A stretch of 5,794 nt of DNA from assembly GCA_018818445.1 (NCBI GenBank), contig JAHISC010000052.1:1-5794 (forward strand), in the 5' to 3' direction. Position numbers and translations under genes: made by a program. Every line of letters begins with the position of its first letter. Within the stretch, counting starts at the first letter, position 1. A model generated the notes under the pieces. It ran no database searches, was not told where the DNA came from, and worked only from the letters and a program-made list of their open reading frames with translations. The DNA is from Patescibacteria group bacterium (GTDB lineage: Bacteria; Patescibacteriota; Patescibacteriia; UBA9934). Of this stretch, positions 1-5,794 are shown piece after piece.

Positions 1-1069
1 AACTTATGTCTGGGTTATCGTTAAAAGTCCAACTACCATAAACAACAGCTAACCAAATTGCGAGAACAGAAGTTATACTAAAAAGCCATTTCCATGAATC
101 CTCTTCTTTTTTCCAATTCAAAATTGTAAAAAATATTCCTAGAAAACTCAATAACGACATCCAAGGGAAAAGTAAAAATCCATACTGATAAACGTGACGA
201 AGGATTGCCAATTCGTGAATTCCAAATGGGAACAAGTAACCTAGTAAACCTTCCGGGGCATTCTGTATGTCCTCCACAGGCTCACTAAATTCAAATGCGT
301 AACTAGTATCCGTAACAGTGTAGCCAGTTTCTAATAATCCACCGAAAACTGCATAATTAGCGTATAAAAACGGAATAGTTACTAGTACGATTGAGCTAAG
401 AAAAATAAAGGCATACTTGACTGAGTGCTTTTGCCAAATATACCAAGCTGCTGTTAAGGTCAACAAACCGACCCATATAACTTCTGCATTTCGAAACGCC
501 AAAGCAAGGCCAACAAAAATTCCTGAACTTAAATAATTCCACCACTTTCGCTTTTCAAAACCAAAAATAAAATAAGTTGCAAAAATGAGTAAAGCAACAA
601 ACGCAACATTATGCATCATGACTCTACCGCTATAAAGCCAAAAAGCAGGATGTATCATTATAAAAATAGTTGCCAAGTCTGCAAGGATTCCCTTTTTAAA
701 TATTTGTTTGATTGTTTTCCACCAAGTAACAATCGCTAACAAGGCAAGTAGTGGAGTTAAGAAAAGAATTGCGCCTTGGCCTGCAACAGCACCGACCAAA
801 CCAAAGACAATTGGAAGTCCTAAAAAACTAGTTGGTAAAATTTTATTTTGAATTGCTACGGTGCTTCTGGGATGAATTACTCCATTGACTTGGGGATTCA
901 AATCCTCTGTGATTGATAAACTGAAATCCTGCGCAAAACTGCTACTGAACACAAAATTTGTTCTCTCATCAGGAGAATTAAAAATCTCTGGCACACCAAC
1001 AACCAACCAGAGTGTTGAGACAAAAAACAGAGTTGCGACGATCAGTCTCGTCCAAAATTTCCAGTCCAT
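1..1069 (-). CDS. GT-C fold (PMT/GT39-like) membrane glycosyltransferase, C-terminus cut off by the window edge
   Basis: This leftward reading frame stays open for 356 codons from an ATG at 1069-1067 to the window edge, so the C-terminal part is missing. Seen: an N-terminal membrane helix (about residues 8-27) is followed directly by the acidic motif NSPDE (31-35) in a first loop. Further hydrophobic segments lie at roughly 80-115, 130-170, 180-210, 218-240, 295-317 and 327-345, with basic, Trp-rich stretches between them. Known: polyprenyl-phosphate-sugar-dependent GT-C enzymes of the PMT/ArnT/GT39 type carry a catalytic acidic pair in the first extracytoplasmic loop; D34-E35 fit that place. 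Inferred: it transfers a sugar from a lipid-phosphate donor on the outer membrane face. Acceptor and sugar cannot be read. The ATG lies one base after the TGA of the phosphatidyltransferase upstream, so the two are probably cotranscribed and translationally coupled; no Shine-Dalgarno sequence is visible. A DUF2142-like protein is the main alternative. Confidence 0.8.
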   Translation of the reverse strand, partial: MDWKFWTRLIVATLFFVSTLWLVVGVPEIFNSPDERTNFVFSSSFAQDFSLSITEDLNPQVNGVIHPRSTVAIQNKILPTSFLGLPIVFGLVGAVAGQGAILFLTPLLALLAIVTWWKTIKQIFKKGILADLATIFIMIHPAFWLYSGRVMMHNVAFVALLIFATYFIFGFEKRKWWNYLSSGIFVGLALAFRNAEVIWVGLLTLTAAWYIWQKHSVKYAFIFLSSIVLVTIPFLYANYAVFGGLLETGYTVTDTSYAFEFSEPVEDIQNAPEGLLGYLFPFGIHELAILRHVYQYGFLLFPWMSLLSFLGIFFTILNWKKEEDSWKWLFSITSVLAIWLAVVYGSWTFNDNPDIS

Positions 1070-1070
1070 A

Positions 1071-1646
1071 TCACAAACTATAAGTAAGAAGTGAGATTAC
1101 AGCAAATATTGCCGCTAGGACTAATGTGCCATTAGAAAGGTCAATAAACAAGTCTGCTCCGCCCCAGACAGCAATAAGTACAAAGATTACAGCACAAACC
1201 TCGAGACACATCTTTACTTTCCCCCAAATATTAGCGGTTACTACGCGTCCACGCTGCCTTTGGTACCACCCGCCCAGAATCAGGAGAATCTCAATAGCGA
1301 TAATCACAGCAGCAATAATCGGGTTAACAAATTTAACCACAATCAATACAATAACCGATCCAATTAAAAACTTATCAGCCACAGGATCATAAAACGTGCC
1401 CCAAGGAGTAATTTGGTGCCTTATACGAGCCAATGAACCATCAAAAGCATCTGTTAGCGCTGTAAAACAGAATAAAGGCACGCCAATTGAATAATTTTCA
1501 AAAAGCAATAACAATATAACTAGTGGTGTTAAAACCATCCGAAAGATAGTAACATGATTGGGTGTTACAAATGCCGGGGTAATATAAACTAGTGGTTGAA
1601 ATATATAGTCGTGAGGAAACCACTTATATGGATCGCGCTTATTCAT
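1071..1646 (-). CDS. CDP-alcohol phosphatidyltransferase family protein (PgsA-like)
   Basis: This is an integral membrane enzyme that transfers a phosphatidyl or phospho-alcohol group from a CDP-linked donor to an alcohol, releasing CMP. Numbering from the upstream ATG at 1664, the protein shows the complete family signature D72xxD75G76xxA79R80x8G89xxxD93xxxD97, whose four aspartates bind metal and substrate in this family. TPNHVTIFR (34-42) matches the usual N-terminal motif before the first helix, and ANIWGKVKM (144-152) matches the PgsA-type A..GK.K motif. About six membrane segments are visible, and the length (191-197 residues) is normal. I prefer the ATG at 1646 (MNKRDPYK) over 1664: the six extra residues would be read from DNA that forms the likely -10 element of this gene's own promoter. 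PgsA (phosphatidylglycerophosphate synthase) is the nearest named relative, but the acceptor cannot be assigned; phosphatidylinositol-phosphate synthase-like or other lipids are possible. The next gene follows after one base. Confidence 0.93.
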   Translation of the reverse strand: MNKRDPYKWFPHDYIFQPLVYITPAFVTPNHVTIFRMVLTPLVILLLLFENYSIGVPLFCFTALTDAFDGSLARIRHQITPWGTFYDPVADKFLIGSVIVLIVVKFVNPIIAAVIIAIEILLILGGWYQRQRGRVVTANIWGKVKMCLEVCAVIFVLIAVWGGADLFIDLSNGTLVLAAIFAVISLLTYSL

Positions 1647-1652
1647 AGTAAT

Positions 1653-1661
1653 TGCTATAAT
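1653..1661 (+). promoter_or_regulatory. Extended -10 promoter of the 701-residue membrane protein gene (rightward)
   Basis: TGCTATAAT is a perfect extended -10: TG at 1653-1654, one base, then TATAAT at 1656-1661. No convincing -35 hexamer sits 16-18 bases upstream, where the sequence is GC-rich and unlike TTGACA. That is tolerated when an extended -10 is present. The start site would fall near 1667-1669, giving a leader of about 21 bases to the ATG at 1690. The element overlaps the leftward -10 by two bases. Confidence 0.55.
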
Positions 1662-1690
1662 CATAACACGAATTAGCTATCTTTTGTCTA
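1660..1690 (-). promoter_or_regulatory. Promoter of the phosphatidyltransferase / GT-C pair (leftward, extended -10)
   Basis: Reading leftward, TGTTATGAT at 1668-1660 is an extended -10 element: TG, one base, then TATGAT, five of six matches to TATAAT. TAGACA at 1690-1685 matches five of six bases of the -35 consensus TTGACA, with a slightly long 19-base spacer. Transcription would start near 1653-1651, leaving only about 5-7 bases before the ATG at 1646, so the mRNA would be almost leaderless. This agrees with the absence of a Shine-Dalgarno sequence. No transcript data; assigned from sequence alone. Confidence 0.5.
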
Positions 1691-3795
1691 TGTTTGGCAT
1701 TTTTTCAAGAATTAAGATTATTTCTTGCCTGTGGATTAGTTTATTATTGGCAATTTTAAACAGTTTAACTCTTAACTCAGTTTTAGTAGGAATCATTTCG
1801 CTTGTTATCTTTCTTTGGAGTGCGTCTACGCTTATTGGGCCGGCTGCATTCCCAAAAAAACAGATAGAGCTTCAGAAAGCAGCAGGTTTTATTGCAATAG
1901 TTTCAATCATCGCAATTTTTGTAGCGACTTTGTATTATATTTTACCAATTACCCAGGATCTTTTAATCGGTGTATTCGTTGTAATTGCTGCCTTTGCCTC
2001 AACTATTGGTCATAACGCTGAGACTAAAACACCTTCCAAACGCTTTTTCAACACACATCCGGTATTTCTAACCATTACTGCAATTATATCTATAATCGGC
2101 TTCTATATCTGGTTTTATAATATTATAACGGCACAAATCATTGAATCCGTTCGTACGCCCTGGGAAATTGTCTCACCTCTTTTATTAATTTCCTTTGGCT
2201 CTATAGCCGTACTTATATTAGCCTCAGCTCATCTGGGGCGAGCAAGAAACTTTTCCCTGATTTTGTTGGTTACGCTTTTCTTCTCTGCTGTTTCCATAGC
2301 TGCTATCGCCTACCCGAATGGTTTTGGCTTTGATCCATTCATTCACCGCGCTACTGTTAGCCATATCATCGAATTTGGAACTATTACACCAAAACCTCTC
2401 TACTACATTGGCCAATATGCTCTAGAACTCTCGGCAGCTCATATTTTTTCATTGCCTGTTGCGATTTTGGATCCTTTTCTGGTGCCAATTTTAGCTTCAT
2501 TGATCTTAATTTTTAGTGCATATATTGGCTTCTCACAAATTCTAAATAAACTACCTCTTGTGGCAGTGTTGTCTGTTTTCCTTTTGCCGCTCAGTGCTTT
2601 CATCATCACCACGCCACAAAGCCTTGCCTACATTTTTACTACTGCTCTGCTTTTCCTTAGTTTGCCAAAACTGATAGAAAAAGAAAATACACCTGCCTCT
2701 TGGCTGCTCGTACTTTTAGCTATAGCTGCTATGGTGACCCATCCGTTGGCCGGCATCCCGGCAGTAATCTATTTATTGCTCTTCTTTACTGCTACAGCTG
2801 AACATGGTTATCCTGGAATTAAAAAAGCTTTTACTTTTTTTATAACTGTCGCCGGTTCGATATCGCTACCGCTGGTCTTTGTTATTCAAGCAAAGCTCGC
2901 AAATTTACCGATCAGTTTTTCTGTCTTGAATCTTTTTGACCTATCGAAACTTTCATTTTCATTTTTCTGGGCTAATAAATTTTCAGTTTGGTTGGATGCA
3001 CTGTATCTGGTTGTTGATAACATATTTTGGATTGTACTTTTACTTTCTATCATTAGTCTATATTTCATTGTCCGACAAAAAACAAAAACTTCTATTCATT
3101 TGCCAATACTGATGGCTGGCATACTTTTTATTAACTTTTGGATTCTCTCAACAACTTTAGAATTTGATTTTCTAATCGAATATGAACGCGCTAATTACGC
3201 GAGTCGCTTAATCTTTTTAATCACACTTTTCTTTTTACCAAGTGTCGGAGTAGCACTATCTGGCATACATGATTTGTTGGAAAATAGACCTAAAATTTTG
3301 CGCTTTAGCTGGATTTTTCTCTTAGCATTTCTAATTACAGCTAACGTTTATGGGGCCTACCCGCGACACGATAACTATGCTCGTAGCGCTGGTTTTAATG
3401 TTGGCACCGATGATTTTGACGCCGTTTATGCTATTGATGAAATTGGTGAGTCTGGTAAGTACGTAGTTTTGGCTAATCAAACTATCTCGGCTGCAGCACT
3501 CCAGTCTTTTGGATTTAAGACGTACTTCCCAGGCGATATTTTTTACTATCCAGTACCCACAGGCGGTGAGCTTTACTCAATCTTTCTCAAAATGGTCGAG
3601 GATAATCCTTCCCGTGACTATGCCTTGGAAGCAATGGATTTAACCGGTGTTGATCAAGCTTTTTTGGTAGTTAACGATTATTGGTGGCAGTCAGATAAAA
3701 TAAAAGAACGAGCCAAGGAAGAGGCTCAAGATTGGTTTAGTGTTGGCGACGGCAAAGTGACGGTCTTTATTTTTAATCGTGATCTGCCAGAATAA
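1690..3795 (+). CDS. Large polytopic membrane protein, probable GT-C-fold (oligosaccharyltransferase-like) glycosyltransferase
   Basis: Residue numbers count from an in-frame TTG at 1684; I start the gene at the ATG two codons later (1690, 701 residues). Seen: about fourteen or more hydrophobic helices from residue 12 to about 556, then a soluble tail of roughly 145 residues. The long loop after the helix near 189-209 holds GFGFDPFIH (213-221), with D217, P218 and H221. Later loops hold THPLAG (352-356) and EYERANYASR (499-508). Known: STT3/AglB/PglB-type oligosaccharyltransferases and other GT-C enzymes carry a catalytic acid in an early extracytoplasmic loop, and in AglB-type proteins this often reads G.DP.YH. 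Inferred: the protein is a GT-C relative acting on lipid-linked sugars, with its tail outside the cell. The diagnostic STT3 WWDYG motif is missing; the tail has DYWW (665-668), which is not that motif. An uncharacterised membrane protein or polymerase-like role remains possible. It is divergent from the phosphatidyltransferase, and its last 23 bases overlap the end of the convergent gene. Confidence 0.75.
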   Translation: MFGIFSRIKIISCLWISLLLAILNSLTLNSVLVGIISLVIFLWSASTLIGPAAFPKKQIELQKAAGFIAIVSIIAIFVATLYYILPITQDLLIGVFVVIAAFASTIGHNAETKTPSKRFFNTHPVFLTITAIISIIGFYIWFYNIITAQIIESVRTPWEIVSPLLLISFGSIAVLILASAHLGRARNFSLILLVTLFFSAVSIAAIAYPNGFGFDPFIHRATVSHIIEFGTITPKPLYYIGQYALELSAAHIFSLPVAILDPFLVPILASLILIFSAYIGFSQILNKLPLVAVLSVFLLPLSAFIITTPQSLAYIFTTALLFLSLPKLIEKENTPASWLLVLLAIAAMVTHPLAGIPAVIYLLLFFTATAEHGYPGIKKAFTFFITVAGSISLPLVFVIQAKLANLPISFSVLNLFDLSKLSFSFFWANKFSVWLDALYLVVDNIFWIVLLLSIISLYFIVRQKTKTSIHLPILMAGILFINFWILSTTLEFDFLIEYERANYASRLIFLITLFFLPSVGVALSGIHDLLENRPKILRFSWIFLLAFLITANVYGAYPRHDNYARSAGFNVGTDDFDAVYAIDEIGESGKYVVLANQTISAAALQSFGFKTYFPGDIFYYPVPTGGELYSIFLKMVEDNPSRDYALEAMDLTGVDQAFLVVNDYWWQSDKIKERAKEEAQDWFSVGDGKVTVFIFNRDLPE
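3694..3727 (-). terminator. Weak candidate intrinsic terminator for the leftward GT4 operon
   Basis: Reading leftward, GAGCC (3727-3723) can pair with GGCTC (3714-3710) around an 8-base loop, and a T-rich run (GTTCTTTTATTTTATC, 3709-3694) follows. It lies 46 bases beyond the stop of the GT4-pyrophosphatase gene, the right place for that operon's terminator. The five-pair stem is short and the T-run is interrupted. It also lies inside codons of the convergent membrane protein gene (RAKEEAQ), so it may be chance. Confidence 0.22.
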
Positions 3796-5338
3796 TAGTG
3801 TACGGGGTATATTGCTCCTCAAACTCAACAGCAGCACGAATTTCTTCTGCTGTGTACATTCTTCCCTCTGGTACTACAATGAGTCGATCGTTGTTTTCTT
3901 CTAATCTTCTTACAAAACCAATACATTTTCCCGTGAAGTGAGAGATCGGCCGATCAACTCCTAATACAAAAGCATCAACTGGATAGTGGTCGCCGGCTAG
4001 TGTATCTGGAACATGACCAAAGTTTTGAGTAAAACGAAAATTATAAATTGGGTGTAAGGAACCAATCGGCCGATTAACAGTTACTGTCACTTCTTTTCCT
4101 AAATAATCTTCTCCACTGGTAACTTTTTTCGGTGGTTCTTCTGAAACATTAGCAACAGCAAATAATTTTTTTAGTAATGCCTCACCGTAAACTGCTAACT
4201 CATACGGAGCGATTGTCTTTTTTATTTCTTCAGGTACAAATTTATCTTTTTTACAACGTAATTCATCAATGACTCGCAATAGATCAGCTTTATCTCCTGG
4301 CGTAAACAAAAAACCATTTTTACCGTTTTCTACAAGTTCACCGACTCCCCCGATATCGGACGCGAGTACAGGTACACCGGCCTTAAAACTTTCATAAATT
4401 ACTGTTGGTGAATTTTCATAACACAGAGATGGCACTATTAAGGCATCAGAAAGAGCAAAACAGTTAACTAACTGATCAACAGCAATATAACCCAGATATA
4501 CGATCCTGTCGTTTTCATCGGCATATTTTTTAACTTTTTTGATCAAAGTTCCTTCACCGGCAATAATTAACTGGATGTCTGGCTGATCTTTGATAGCTTC
4601 TAAAAGAAAATCTATGCCTTTGTGATGTTCCAATTGACCAACAAATAAAAGACGCAATTTGTTATCATTATGTTCAGTTCGAGAAACATCAGTAAACCGA
4701 GGGGCTGGATTGGGCATAACAATAACATCTGATCTTGGAAAAAATCCCCTAGAGATGTATTCGTTTTTTAAATATGTGGAAGGAAAAATTACAACGTCTG
4801 GGCTGCCAAACTTATATTTACAAATTATTTGATAGAGCCAATAGAAAGGTCTGATAACCAAGGACAGTTTTTCCTTGCCAAAAAATATTAAGCCTGAGGG
4901 ATAAATGAGTTGCAAATCATGAACAACATGAACATGAGGGATTTTCTTTTTTGCAATAACACGAGGAATTGCAAAACCCATACCTTTCAAATTATGAGTA
5001 ATCATAATATCAGGCTCTTCACGAGCCATGATTCTATTTAACATCCAGGCACCGTTGAACAAAAAAGTATCAATCGAATGCCAAAAAAAACGAATTATCC
5101 ATGGGTAATAATGATCGCGTAAAATATAATATAAATTCATGGGGAAAAACCTGTAAATACGCTCCATGGTTCTTTCGTCGATTGAGAGCCCAAAACCGGC
5201 CACATTACGTGGCTGAGTGGAGACAACAAAAACCTCCTGTTCCATTTCGGTTAATGCTTCTACAGTTCGCACAACAACGTGCTCTGCACCACCGCGTACA
5301 TAAGGAGGATAGAGATTTGTTACAATTCCGATTTTCAT
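3773..5338 (-). CDS. GT4 family glycosyltransferase fused to a C-terminal inorganic-pyrophosphatase-like domain
   Basis: Residues 1-395 form a complete cytosolic GT-B/GT4 enzyme: the N-terminal PPYVRGGAEH loop (11-20), HD (140-141), VGQLEHHKG opening the second Rossmann domain (233-241, with Q where many members have R), GEG (261-263), and the retaining-enzyme EX7E motif E308...E316 in PSLCYENSPTVIYE. Such enzymes move a sugar from a nucleotide or lipid-phosphate donor to a lipid or glycan acceptor. A Pro/Lys-rich linker (about 398-410) leads to residues 411-515, which resemble the short form of family I inorganic pyrophosphatase: GKEVTVTVNRPIGSLHP (414-430), NFGHVPDTLAGD (439-450), PVDAFVLGV (453-461), RLIVVPEG (485-492) and EFEEQY (505-510). 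The metal motif usually read as D.D/E..D is D450-H-Y-P-V-D455, so one acid is replaced by Y452; activity is doubtful. The ATG overlaps the upstream GT4 gene's TGA (ATGA), implying coupled translation. Donor, acceptor and the purpose of the fusion are unknown. Confidence 0.88.
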   Translation of the reverse strand: MKIGIVTNLYPPYVRGGAEHVVVRTVEALTEMEQEVFVVSTQPRNVAGFGLSIDERTMERIYRFFPMNLYYILRDHYYPWIIRFFWHSIDTFLFNGAWMLNRIMAREEPDIMITHNLKGMGFAIPRVIAKKKIPHVHVVHDLQLIYPSGLIFFGKEKLSLVIRPFYWLYQIICKYKFGSPDVVIFPSTYLKNEYISRGFFPRSDVIVMPNPAPRFTDVSRTEHNDNKLRLLFVGQLEHHKGIDFLLEAIKDQPDIQLIIAGEGTLIKKVKKYADENDRIVYLGYIAVDQLVNCFALSDALIVPSLCYENSPTVIYESFKAGVPVLASDIGGVGELVENGKNGFLFTPGDKADLLRVIDELRCKKDKFVPEEIKKTIAPYELAVYGEALLKKLFAVANVSEEPPKKVTSGEDYLGKEVTVTVNRPIGSLHPIYNFRFTQNFGHVPDTLAGDHYPVDAFVLGVDRPISHFTGKCIGFVRRLEENNDRLIVVPEGRMYTAEEIRAAVEFEEQYTPYTIILADHD

Positions 5339-5794
5339 ACCAAATCCAGCTTACCGCCTTTATAAAGAGCATGCAACCGGCCAAGGCAGGTTTCCTTGGC
5401 ATACTTTTCTAAAACCCTTTGACGAGCATTTAGCCCTAACACTAGACACTTTTCTCTATGCTCCAAAGCCCATTGCAAAGCTAAGCTAAGACCTTCTACA
5501 TTGTTCACAGGAATATGAAGACCAGTTTCACGATGCAAAACCAGTGTTCTCACTCCTGGCAGAGCGCTGACAAAAGAAGGTATTCCCGTGGCACCCGCCT
5601 CCAAAGTTACCAAACCAAAAGCCTCTGACTGATCTATGGCAGGTAGAATATGTGCGTCAGCAGATCTGTAATAATCTGGTAGATCTTCTTGCGAGACAAA
5701 CCCTGCAAAGATGACTTTATCTTCAATATCTAATTCTCGTGCGATTGAACGCAACATTTTTTCGCGATTACCACCTCCAACTAATAAAAGTTTC
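5335..5794 (-). CDS. GT4 family glycosyltransferase, N-terminal half outside the window
   Basis: Only the last 152 residues are visible; the frame is open to the right edge, so the ATG at 5757 is internal and not the start. The visible part begins KLLLVGGGNREK, the beta strand and Gly-rich loop typical of the C-terminal Rossmann domain of GT4 enzymes, and continues through VIFAGFVSQEDLPDYYRSAD to the EX7E motif in SEAFGLVTLE (E57 and E65 of the visible part). In this family EX7E holds the nucleotide-sugar donor. A GIPSFVSALPGV segment and a C-terminal helix follow, as expected for a full-length family end. The role is transfer of a sugar in the cytosol during glycan or glycolipid synthesis; donor and acceptor cannot be read. 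Its TGA overlaps the ATG of the GT4-pyrophosphatase gene by four bases, so the two are likely one operon acting in one pathway. Its promoter lies outside the window. Confidence 0.92.
   Translation of the reverse strand, partial: KLLLVGGGNREKMLRSIARELDIEDKVIFAGFVSQEDLPDYYRSADAHILPAIDQSEAFGLVTLEAGATGIPSFVSALPGVRTLVLHRETGLHIPVNNVEGLSLALQWALEHREKCLVLGLNARQRVLEKYAKETCLGRLHALYKGGKLDLV

Noticed and set aside
665..1069. NSPDE and NGVIHP as evidence for a protease or hydrolase
   Set aside because: The multi-helix layout and the position of the acidic pair just after the first helix fit GT-C membrane enzymes better; no hydrolase motif is complete.
885..1094. Rightward open frame of 69 codons
   Set aside because: It lies opposite the conserved N-terminus of the GT-C glycosyltransferase, has no family motif and no ribosome binding site; it is an antisense shadow.
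1126..1392. Rightward open frame of 88 codons
   Set aside because: It is wholly antisense to the phosphatidyltransferase, which has a perfect family signature; the product looks random.
3828..3853. Inverted repeat ACAGCAG / CTGCTGT with a 12-base loop, a possible terminator for the rightward gene
   Set aside because: No T-run follows on the plus strand, and the sequence is coding on the other strand (AEEIRAAVEF), where repeated Ala and Glu codons explain it.
5101..5412. Rightward open frame of 103 codons, and GGAGGA at 5304-5309 resembling a plus-strand ribosome binding site
   Set aside because: The frame is antisense to the GT4 N-terminus. The GGAGGA is simply the complement of the codons for the conserved YPPY loop.
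5335..5757. A short complete gene starting at the ATG at 5757
   Set aside because: The frame continues upstream without a stop through KLLLVGGGNREK, a core GT4 strand and loop, so the gene is cut by the window edge and the ATG is internal.
1..5794. CRISPR arrays, tRNA or rRNA genes, insertion sequences, attachment sites, diversity-generating repeats
   Set aside because: No regularly spaced repeats, cloverleaf-like sequence, rRNA core sequence, transposase or paired terminal repeats were seen on either strand by eye.

Overview
The window is a compact stretch of cell-envelope and glycan genes from an AT-rich, gene-dense bacterium. Intergenic space is almost absent, no strong Shine-Dalgarno sequence precedes any visible start, and the best promoter signals are bacterial extended -10 elements. 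TGA works as a normal stop at two gene junctions. This style, together with large divergent multi-spanning GT-C-like proteins, best fits a member of the candidate phyla radiation (Patescibacteria, for example a Parcubacteria-like lineage). That placement is an inference from style and rests on no marker gene. There is no rRNA, tRNA, CRISPR array, insertion sequence or phage gene.

Layout. Two genes run leftward from about 1646 to the left edge: a CDP-alcohol phosphatidyltransferase, then, one base after its stop, a GT-C/PMT-like membrane glycosyltransferase cut off by the window edge. From the same 43-base gap a 701-residue membrane protein runs rightward (1690-3795). It has a GxDPxxH motif in an extracytoplasmic-type loop and a soluble C-terminal domain, and is probably another GT-C-fold enzyme. 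Two further genes run leftward from the right edge: a GT4 glycosyltransferase missing its N-terminal half, then, through an ATGA overlap, a 521-residue protein joining a complete GT4 glycosyltransferase to a C-terminal domain resembling the short type of family I inorganic pyrophosphatase. This last gene meets the 701-residue gene tail to tail with a 23-base overlap.

How they may work together (inference). The cytosolic GT4 enzymes would build a glycan or glycolipid on the inner face of the membrane. The two polytopic proteins would transfer or process lipid-linked sugars on the outer face. The phosphatidyltransferase would make a phospholipid or phospho-alcohol lipid anchor.

The points most worth following up are the GT4-pyrophosphatase fusion, whose metal-binding motif looks degenerate, and a near-palindromic pair of overlapping extended -10 promoters between the two divergent genes. 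All of the window except the short divergent gap is coding; no gene-free stretch reaches 300 bases.
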